From Bacteroidota bacterium (GTDB taxonomy: Bacteria > Bacteroidota > Bacteroidia > Bacteroidales > B39-G9): a DNA stretch of 29,798 bases. The notes beneath the pieces are model-generated. The model saw only the letters and a program-made list of their open reading frames with translations. It made no database searches and was not told the DNA's origin. Of this stretch, positions 22,806-28,983 are shown piece after piece (the first letter of the stretch is position 1; each line of letters opens with the position of its first letter). The position numbers were made by a program, and so were the translations under genes. Location: contig QMPG01000004.1 in the NCBI GenBank assembly GCA_003648455.1, forward strand, positions 1 through 29,798, written 5' to 3'.

Positions 22806-22826
22806 AGTAAAGTTAATATATATAGG
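22806..22826 (+). promoter_or_regulatory. Candidate phage promoter (AGTAAAGTTAA plus TATATATAGG)
   Basis: AGTAAAGTTAA (22806-22816) is followed at once by TATATATAGG, with GGTGAG before the ATG at 22834. The element matches those before 3171, 6657 and 12758. This gene follows a minus-strand island, so it needs its own promoter. That makes this the best-supported member of the set. Confidence 0.4.
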
Positions 22827-22833
22827 TGAGATT

Positions 22834-22867
22834 ATGACAATAAAAGAAATACTAACAGAAACATTTG
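22834..22867 (+). repeat. 34-base leader-coding direct repeat, copy 1
   Basis: The first 34 bases of this gene are identical to bases 23217-23250, the first 34 of its neighbour. Identity stops abruptly at codon 12. They encode MTIKEILTETF. Confidence 0.95.
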
Positions 22868-23220
22868 TTGATTACTACAAATTCTACAATAAACAATTCC
22901 CTGTTTATAAAAATCCTACATCGAACGAGATAAGAGATTTAGTCAAAGAAACAAAATCTAAAGGTCTTAGATGGCTGGTCGATATTAAAACGAAAGATGT
23001 ATATGTTTTTTCTGACAAAATAATGCATTATATAGCTTGGTCAAAAATGAACAATATTAATGATCCCAAAGTTTTTAATAAAGTGAGTATAAGAGGACAT
23101 GCTGATAATAGAGGTAAAATAAAAAAAGGTGATGGAGAGGATTGGAATAAGAGAATGCCAAAAGGTATTACAGAAAAAGAAGTTCTTAAAATTGCTAAAA
23201 AAGGAAATATTACTCTATGA
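22834..23220 (+). CDS. KNPTS-family protein 1 with capsid-targeting-like leader
   Basis: 128 aa. The leader MTIKEILTE is followed by T10 (L-T-E site). The domain has a PVYKNPTSNEIRDLVKE helix-strand, KGLRWLVDIKTKDVYVF (a beta hairpin with an acidic turn), and HYIAW, then a basic C-terminus. The set YKNPTSxExRDL(I/V)KE ... (F/W)RxL(V/I)DxKxKDxYxF recurs four times in this and the next two genes. Similar 'KNPxxxELRDL' segments occur in virion-associated proteins of other phages, function unknown. The first 34 bases are identical to the next gene, while the rest has diverged. Confidence 0.6.
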   Translation: MTIKEILTETFVDYYKFYNKQFPVYKNPTSNEIRDLVKETKSKGLRWLVDIKTKDVYVFSDKIMHYIAWSKMNNINDPKVFNKVSIRGHADNRGKIKKGDGEDWNKRMPKGITEKEVLKIAKKGNITL

Positions 23221-23250
23221 CAATAAAAGAAATACTAACAGAAACATTTG
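23217..23250 (+). repeat. 34-base leader-coding direct repeat, copy 2
   Basis: Identical to 22834-22867. Identity ends at the same codon in both genes, so the conserved unit is the leader rather than the whole gene. Confidence 0.95.
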
Positions 23251-23588
23251 AGGACTACGCTAAAGCTCCATACTCTAAGAAGGTTTATGGTATCTATAAA
23301 AACCCTACGAGTAATGAGCTTAGAGATTTAATCAAAGAAGAAAAACCAATAAGCTTTAGAGTGCTCATAGATAAAAAGAAGAAAGATATTTATGTCTTTA
23401 ATAGCGATTTATTACATGCTGAAGCCGCTAAGAAAATATTTGGTTTTACATCAGTAGGAAAACGAGATAGATTTCATCATGGTATTGCCAATAAAGCAGG
23501 CACTCTCAGAAAAAGAACTTTCTTAAATGATGCTGATATTAAAGAAGTTGCAGATTGGCTAAAGCCACCAATGAAGATGGAAAGCTAA
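23217..23588 (+). CDS. KNPTS-family protein 2 with capsid-targeting-like leader
   Basis: 123 aa paralogue of the preceding gene, with the same 11-residue leader MTIKEILTETF and a diverged body: YGIYKNPTSNELRDLIKEEK, FRVLIDKKKKDIYVFNSDLLH, then a basic His-containing C-terminus (DRFHHGIANKAGTLRKR). The ATG overlaps the stop of the previous gene by 4 bases (ATGA). The function is unknown. The leader suggests head packaging. Confidence 0.6.
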   Translation: MTIKEILTETFEDYAKAPYSKKVYGIYKNPTSNELRDLIKEEKPISFRVLIDKKKKDIYVFNSDLLHAEAAKKIFGFTSVGKRDRFHHGIANKAGTLRKRTFLNDADIKEVADWLKPPMKMES

Positions 23589-23589
23589 A

Positions 23590-24531
23590 ATGAATTTTAT
23601 AAATATATTAGACAGCTTATATGAAGAGTTTGCTGAGTATGGCAAAAGTAGTAATGATAAAGGCAAAGGTTCTTATGCTATCTATAGCGACCCTACTAAA
23701 AGAGAAATGGGACAAATAATCAAAGAAGAAAAACCAATTGGGTTTAGACTTCTTGCTGATAAAAACTCTAAAAAGGTTTATCTCTTCAATGCTAATATGT
23801 TTCATAACGAAGCAATTGTTGCATTAACAGGAAAATCAGATCAAGGCTCAAGTAGATGGGTTCGGGGATATGCTAACTTATATGGTGAAATTGAAGAGTT
23901 TTATCCAGTAGGAGAAGTATTGAACATAATTGACTGGGCAGATAAAAGTCAAGCTCTTACATGGCCTAATAAAACAGAAGATAAAAAAGATTATCTTGAA
24001 GTTAAAAAAAAGAAAGACGATGAACAGAAAAGATTAAATAAAGAACTTAAACCAAGTTTAGAAAAATCCCTTAAAAGACTTGAAGATAAAAAGAAGAAAC
24101 AAAAAGAAGAAGATAAGAAAGCTATGGGTGAAAGCACATTAGGTTCTATATTAGAAAGCTTTGTTGATTTTGGTAAGAATAGTTCTTATGGTTCTCATAA
24201 GAAAACAGATTATGGCATATATAAAAATCCAACAAGTAAAGAATATAGAGATTTAATGAAAGAAACTGATTTCAAGGGATTTAGAATACTTGTTGATAGA
24301 AAGAAAAAAGATTATTATTTATTCAGCTCAGAACTATTACATGACGATGCTGAATTAGCAGTATATAAAAAGAATTATACTACTGAAAGAGGTGGTAATT
24401 ACTTTAAAGGGTTTGCTAAAAGAAATGGAGAAATAATGTTCTTTCGTTTAATGGACCCAAAGATTGAAAGAGAAGTAAGGCCATGGATAACAAAAGGCCC
24501 ATTGACTTGGCCTATAGAAGAAGGTAGATAA
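23590..24531 (+). CDS. Fused two-domain KNPTS-family protein with an internal leader
   Basis: 313 aa made of two family members joined end to end. Residues 1-127 start MNFINILDSLYEEFAEYGK and carry YAIYSDPTKREMGQIIKEEK and FRLLADKNSKKVYLF. A Lys/Glu-rich helical linker covers about 130-178. A second unit begins at M179 with GESTLGSILESFVDFGK, itself a leader-like sequence with I-L-E at 187-189 before S190, followed by YGIYKNPTSKEYRDLMKE and FRILVDRKKKDYYLFSSELLH. The internal leader keeps its Met, which suggests gene fusion. If a prohead protease cuts at I-L-E, the two domains would be released separately. The last base overlaps the next ATG. Confidence 0.6.
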   Translation: MNFINILDSLYEEFAEYGKSSNDKGKGSYAIYSDPTKREMGQIIKEEKPIGFRLLADKNSKKVYLFNANMFHNEAIVALTGKSDQGSSRWVRGYANLYGEIEEFYPVGEVLNIIDWADKSQALTWPNKTEDKKDYLEVKKKKDDEQKRLNKELKPSLEKSLKRLEDKKKKQKEEDKKAMGESTLGSILESFVDFGKNSSYGSHKKTDYGIYKNPTSKEYRDLMKETDFKGFRILVDRKKKDYYLFSSELLHDDAELAVYKKNYTTERGGNYFKGFAKRNGEIMFFRLMDPKIEREVRPWITKGPLTWPIEEGR

Positions 24532-25097
24532 TGAAACTCGTAGATGCAATTAAAGCAACACATGGAGAACTTGGAATAAAGAAAGCAATGAAGTTTGCTG
24601 AAAAGAAACATGAAGGACAAATAAGAAAGTTTGATAAAGAACCTTATGTTAAACATCCAAAAAGAGTTGCTGAAATCCTAAGAAAATATAAAAACTCAAA
24701 AGAAGTTTATAAGCTTGTCCAAGCAGCTTTACTACATGACACAATCGAAGATACTCCAACCTCCGCTAAGGAGTTAAAGAGAAAGTTCGGTAAGTTGGTT
24801 GCCTCTTTAGTTCAAGAACTTTCAAGTGATAAGAAAGACATGGTAGAGAAAGGTGGTAAAAGAAAATACTTAGCTCACAAAACTCAAAACATGTCATCTT
24901 GGGGTTTGGTTATTAAACTCGCTGATAGACTAGATAATGTTTCTGACTTCAAAACCGCATCTCCCGCTTTTGTTAAGAGTTATGGAAAACAAACTAATTA
25001 TATCTTAGACGAACTTGAAAAAAATAGAAAACTATCTGGAACTCAAAAACGATTGATTGCAGATATTAGAAAGAAGATGGCTGAAGTTTCCAAATAA
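24531..25097 (+). CDS. HD-domain (p)ppGpp hydrolase, SpoT/MESH1-like
   Basis: 188 aa. The RelA/SpoT-type HD fold is clear: AEKKHEGQIRK (H27), PYVKHPKRVAEIL (H42), AALLHDTIEDT (H69-D70, E73-D74) and VIKLADRLDNV (D132, N136). These are the metal- and alarmone-binding residues of the hydrolase half of SpoT and of stand-alone MESH1 (about 180 aa). There is no synthetase domain, so the expected activity is removal of the 3' pyrophosphate from (p)ppGpp, which would counter the host stringent response. It starts MKLVDAIKATHGELG, leader-like but with a poorer cleavage site. Activity on other nucleotides is possible. The ATG overlaps the preceding stop by one base. Confidence 0.85.
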   Translation: MKLVDAIKATHGELGIKKAMKFAEKKHEGQIRKFDKEPYVKHPKRVAEILRKYKNSKEVYKLVQAALLHDTIEDTPTSAKELKRKFGKLVASLVQELSSDKKDMVEKGGKRKYLAHKTQNMSSWGLVIKLADRLDNVSDFKTASPAFVKSYGKQTNYILDELEKNRKLSGTQKRLIADIRKKMAEVSK

Positions 25098-25122
25098 CAT
25101 ATATAATATCTAAGGGAGACTT

Positions 25123-28101
25123 ATGGCACTTTCACCACAAGAGAAATCTTTCATTGCTTCAATTGAAGCAAAGATAAGAACTTATCAAATAAGAACAACT
25201 CTAAAAGAATGCTTTGAATACTCAGCAAACGCTTTAGTATATACAATCTATAATACAGATACCCCTGAGCTTGTTGATGCAGGAATAGAACTCTTCCTAA
25301 TAAGAAAATCTTACTCGTATTTCCTTAACAATTACGCAAGAGTAGATATACCAGGCTTGGGAACTATTGCAATGGAACCTTATTACTTTCAAACAGAAAT
25401 GTCAAAAGAAATAATGGACTATAGAAAAGTCGTTCTCGATAAAACCAGACAATGTTTAACAGAAGAAAATTTTGTTATGACAAATAATGGTTATAAATCT
25501 ATTAAAAATGTTAAAGTAGGAGAATTAGTAGAAACCAAAGCTGGAAACAAAACTGTTTTTGTTCCAGTTGAAAGAACTTATAAAAATGGAAAAAGGCAAG
25601 TTTGTAGAATTTTAACAAACTCAGGTGCAGAGATAAAATCTACATTAGATCATTTAATACTTACTCCTAGTGGATATGTTGAAGCTCAAAGTTTATCACT
25701 AAACGACGAAATTATTTCTATTGTAAACAGTAAGGAGTTTGGTGATTTTAAACTAGAAAACGATAATCACGCTGCGCTTATAGGATATTATCTCGCTGAT
25801 GGTAAAAGCAATCAACCTGTATTTGTAAGCACAAACACTGAATATATTAATGAAGTGTTGGAAATAGGAAAGACTTTTAAGAATTGTTTTCCTTATGTAT
25901 ATAACAGACCTCTTGTTGATAATCACAAACAAGGATACGATGTAAGATTAGTATCAAGAACTAAATCTAATAAAATAGAAAGGCCGATATTAGATTTTAT
26001 GAGAAAATATAATTTGCTTAAAAAGTCTAACGATAGAATATTAACAAAAGACCTAATGAACCTTAATGAAAAACAAATGTCTATTTTTATAAATAGACTT
26101 TTTGCTGGTGATGGATATATTACTTACAATAAAGACAAAAGAAGAACTAATTATATTCAATACGAAATAGGATTAGGAGCACCTAACTATACATTATTAA
26201 AACAACTTGAATATATATTACAAACAAAATATGGAATTCATTGTTGGATACACGAACAATTTGGAAAAAAACAAACACAACAATTTTGGAAAATAAGAAT
26301 AACTCAAAAAAAATCTATAATTGATTTTATAAACAAAATAGGGATAAAAGGAAAAACAGATACACAAGAAATAATAAATCTAATTTCAAAAGAAAAACCT
26401 CATAAGTCTAATCAATCTTTTGAAAAAATAAGAAAGATAGAAGTTTTAAAAGAAGAAGAAAATGTTTATGATATAACAACTCCAACAAGTAATTTCTTAA
26501 CTAATGGTTTAATGGTTCATAATAGTGGATTATCTACAATCTTTGCCCTGTATAGTTTATGGAGAGCACACTTCTTTCCTGCTGAAATGATTGATGTTGT
26601 TTCAGTTAAACAAAAGAAAGCACAACAATTCGTAAAGAAAATTTATTCAACTTTAAACAACTTTCCGGAATGGATGAAAACTCCAGTTAAATATCAAAAC
26701 CAACAAGAGATTACTTTCCAACATAAAAACTCTACATCAACAATACTCTCTGAAAGTCAATCGGAAAACGCAGGTAGAGGTGACTCTCTTTCTGTGTTAG
26801 TTTTAGATGAAGTTGCCTTCTATCAATCAGAAAGAATGGCAAGAGAAATCATTGCTTCTGCACAACCAACCCTAAACAAAACTGGTGGGCAAATCATTTT
26901 GATTTCTACACCCAATGGGGTTGCGGGTAAAGGTGCCTATTATTATGAACAAGTAGTCGCAGCACGAGGTGGCGAATCTAAAGATACTAAATATCTTGAA
27001 ATTGATTGGTGGGAAGTTCCTGACGATGAAAGAATTAACGGCCCCAATAAAGGCTATAATGATATACTTAAAAAAGCTATCAAAGAAGGCTATTATTATA
27101 AACCACACATTAAAGCAAAATATAACGAATTCTTTAAACCAATCTCAAGAGAAAAATACTTGGATAACGCTTGGCTAAAAGCAGCTCATCAGGACTTAGG
27201 TGCTGCTAAGTATCGACAAGAAATCCTACATGATTTTATTGTCGCTGGAGATAAAGTTTTCTCTGAGAATATACTTGAAAAAGTTGAATCAAAAGTTGTA
27301 GAACCAATCATTAGAGATGTAGTTGGAACTTCTGAATATGTTGGCTGGTGGCAGTGGAAAAAACCAATTCCGGGCCATCGTTATATAATCGGAGTTGATG
27401 TCTCAACCGGAACCAGCAATGACTACTCAACAATGCAGATACTTGACGTAGCAGAATACGAACAAGCGGCAGAATATAAAGGACATATGTCTACAGCAAA
27501 CTTTGGTAGATTTATTAAAAAAATTGCTTTATATTACAATGAAGCTTATCTCATAATAGAGTGTAATAGTATAGGAGAAGCAATTTTTAATGAAGTTTAT
27601 TATTCTGATATAGATCCTTATAATAATCTATATAAACAAAAGAAAACTAAAAATGGCATCACAAGACAAACCGGATGGATCACAGATGTTAAAACAAGAA
27701 AACTTCTTACCAACGATTTTATTGATTGGATTTCAGTTGATGATTTGTTTGATACATTAAAAATCTATAGTAAAAGATTATGGTTAGAACTTTCAACTTG
27801 GATTTGGTCTGGTGGCAATAGACCTGATCATAGTGATGGTTCCCACGATGATACAATCATTGCAATGGCTTTAGCGCTTTACAATAGAAGTAAGGCGATC
27901 AACTCCGGAGAATCGTTTCTTATCACGGATAGTGGAGAAGTTATAGAGTCCGGGGGTAAAGATAATGGTGAGGGACTTGATAATAGTAGAAAGGATACTT
28001 TCGACATTATAGAGTCCGAAGCACCCGACGATGATATGTTTCAAGAAAGATTTGGATGTTCTAAATCTGATTATGATTGGTTGATTGGTGGATTTAATTA
28101 A
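25123..28101 (+). CDS. Terminase large subunit (gp17-like) interrupted by an intein
   Basis: 992 aa precursor. Removing the 357-residue intein leaves about 635 aa, close to T4 gp17 (610). The ATPase half has a deviant Walker A, K107-T-R-Q110 joined to S468-G-L-S-T, Walker B SVLVLDEVAF (D562-E563), and the coupling motif ILISTPNG (593-599). The nuclease half has YIIGVDVS (D759), LIIECNS (E813) and GSHDDT (D909-D910), an RNase H-like acidic triad. It is the motor that cuts concatemers and drives DNA into the prohead with the portal and small subunit. Splicing is required to rebuild the P-loop. The start follows AAGGGAG. Its stop shares a base with the next ATG. Confidence 0.95.
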   Translation: MALSPQEKSFIASIEAKIRTYQIRTTLKECFEYSANALVYTIYNTDTPELVDAGIELFLIRKSYSYFLNNYARVDIPGLGTIAMEPYYFQTEMSKEIMDYRKVVLDKTRQCLTEENFVMTNNGYKSIKNVKVGELVETKAGNKTVFVPVERTYKNGKRQVCRILTNSGAEIKSTLDHLILTPSGYVEAQSLSLNDEIISIVNSKEFGDFKLENDNHAALIGYYLADGKSNQPVFVSTNTEYINEVLEIGKTFKNCFPYVYNRPLVDNHKQGYDVRLVSRTKSNKIERPILDFMRKYNLLKKSNDRILTKDLMNLNEKQMSIFINRLFAGDGYITYNKDKRRTNYIQYEIGLGAPNYTLLKQLEYILQTKYGIHCWIHEQFGKKQTQQFWKIRITQKKSIIDFINKIGIKGKTDTQEIINLISKEKPHKSNQSFEKIRKIEVLKEEENVYDITTPTSNFLTNGLMVHNSGLSTIFALYSLWRAHFFPAEMIDVVSVKQKKAQQFVKKIYSTLNNFPEWMKTPVKYQNQQEITFQHKNSTSTILSESQSENAGRGDSLSVLVLDEVAFYQSERMAREIIASAQPTLNKTGGQIILISTPNGVAGKGAYYYEQVVAARGGESKDTKYLEIDWWEVPDDERINGPNKGYNDILKKAIKEGYYYKPHIKAKYNEFFKPISREKYLDNAWLKAAHQDLGAAKYRQEILHDFIVAGDKVFSENILEKVESKVVEPIIRDVVGTSEYVGWWQWKKPIPGHRYIIGVDVSTGTSNDYSTMQILDVAEYEQAAEYKGHMSTANFGRFIKKIALYYNEAYLIIECNSIGEAIFNEVYYSDIDPYNNLYKQKKTKNGITRQTGWITDVKTRKLLTNDFIDWISVDDLFDTLKIYSKRLWLELSTWIWSGGNRPDHSDGSHDDTIIAMALALYNRSKAINSGESFLITDSGEVIESGGKDNGEGLDNSRKDTFDIIESEAPDDDMFQERFGCSKSDYDWLIGGFN
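25453..26523 (+). mobile_element. LAGLIDADG-type intein inside the terminase Walker A motif
   Basis: In-frame 357-codon insertion (precursor residues 111-467). It begins with Cys (C111, block A CLTEENFVMTNNG). Block B has T174-L-D-H177. Two LAGLIDADG-like dodecapeptide regions, GYYLADG (221-227) and RLFAGDG (325-331), mark a homing endonuclease domain. The C-terminus VYDITTPTSNFLTNGLMVHN (448-467) carries the penultimate His and terminal Asn, and the +1 residue is S468. All splice-junction residues (C1, H-N, S+1) are intact, so splicing should work. The DNA is visibly more A-rich than the surrounding terminase. Confidence 0.95.
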
Positions 28102-28550
28102 TGTTAGAAGTTCAAGAAATTTTGGTAGATGAAACTATTGTAGATTATGGAATTAAATATGAATTTCATAGTGGAGACAATAAGATTACTTATGATATAG
28201 TTTCTATGAATATAGAAGAGTTTCATACTTTCAGTCATAGTAATAATGATTATGAAGAATATAATCTTATTATGGACAATGCAACTACTGAAATTAAATC
28301 TATTGCCGGGATGGATTGGAATATTGAATTTGGAAATGACATACCAAACATTGTGAAAATCTTTCGAGTGTTTGAATTTGTTGGACAACGATATGCAGAA
28401 ATCTATAAACCGGATGTTATTTATTATAGATTTGAAGATGTTAGAATGCACGAAGCATATAGAAGATGGATTGAAGTAAAGAAATATGTTTTATCATTCA
28501 CAGGTAAAGACATTGCTATTTATTATAGAGAGATAGAAAATGAAGTATAA
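28101..28550 (+). CDS. Protein of unknown function between terminase and portal
   Basis: 149 aa, acidic, mixed alpha/beta with many aromatics (YDIVSMNIEEFHTFSH, NIVKIFRVFEFVGQRYAEIY, DVIYYRFEDVRMHEAYRRW). I recognise no family. The tight coupling (ATG shares a base with the terminase stop; its 3' end overlaps the next gene by 11 bases) and position in the packaging module suggest a role in head assembly or DNA packaging. Confidence 0.65.
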   Translation: MLEVQEILVDETIVDYGIKYEFHSGDNKITYDIVSMNIEEFHTFSHSNNDYEEYNLIMDNATTEIKSIAGMDWNIEFGNDIPNIVKIFRVFEFVGQRYAEIYKPDVIYYRFEDVRMHEAYRRWIEVKKYVLSFTGKDIAIYYREIENEV

Positions 28551-28974
28551 GAACAAAACAGATGAAAGGTTAAGAGATAGACTTGAGAAAACCGTATCTA
28601 CTGATAAGATTGTTTCAAGTAATAAAATGAAAAAATCAAGAAGCTCTTCGCGTGCTGCTAGTTTTAATATAGGAAAAATAGTTAATAAAACTAGTGAGTA
28701 TGATAAGACAATGGAGAAGGCAGAAGATAAAGTCAATCCAGATGTTGAAGTTAAGAAAGAAATGAAAGTAATACAGCCTGTAGTTAAGATTTTTAACAAG
28801 GGCAATATAACATATATTAAATATAAAAACAATGACATTATGGTTAGTCAATTACCGAAATTGGCAAAGACAGATGCTGACATAAAAGCTTTAATTGATA
28901 GTATTAATGTAAAGAAAGCAGCAATGAATGACACTGGAAGCTTTAATAGCTTCCTGCTTAAACAGTATTCCTAG
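28540..28974 (+). CDS. Basic protein of unknown function upstream of portal
   Basis: 144 aa. A Lys/Ser/Arg-rich, disordered-looking N-terminal half (KTDERLRDRLEKTVS..., KKSRSSSRAASF) is followed by a compact C-terminal part with short strands (KIFNKGNITYIKYKNNDIMVSQLPKLAK) and a helix ending NSFLLKQYS. No family recognised. It overlaps the preceding gene by 11 bases, and the portal's AGGAG site overlaps its stop codon, so it is part of the same operon. Confidence 0.6.
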   Translation: MKYKNKTDERLRDRLEKTVSTDKIVSSNKMKKSRSSSRAASFNIGKIVNKTSEYDKTMEKAEDKVNPDVEVKKEMKVIQPVVKIFNKGNITYIKYKNNDIMVSQLPKLAKTDADIKALIDSINVKKAAMNDTGSFNSFLLKQYS

Positions 28975-28983
28975 GAGTAATAT

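Noticed and set aside
22835..22852. TGACAATAAAAGAA inside the two KNPTS genes, resembling the promoter P1/P2 core
   Set aside because: No -10 box lies 17 bases downstream, and the bases are the codons of the leader MTIKEI. The similarity is probably chance.
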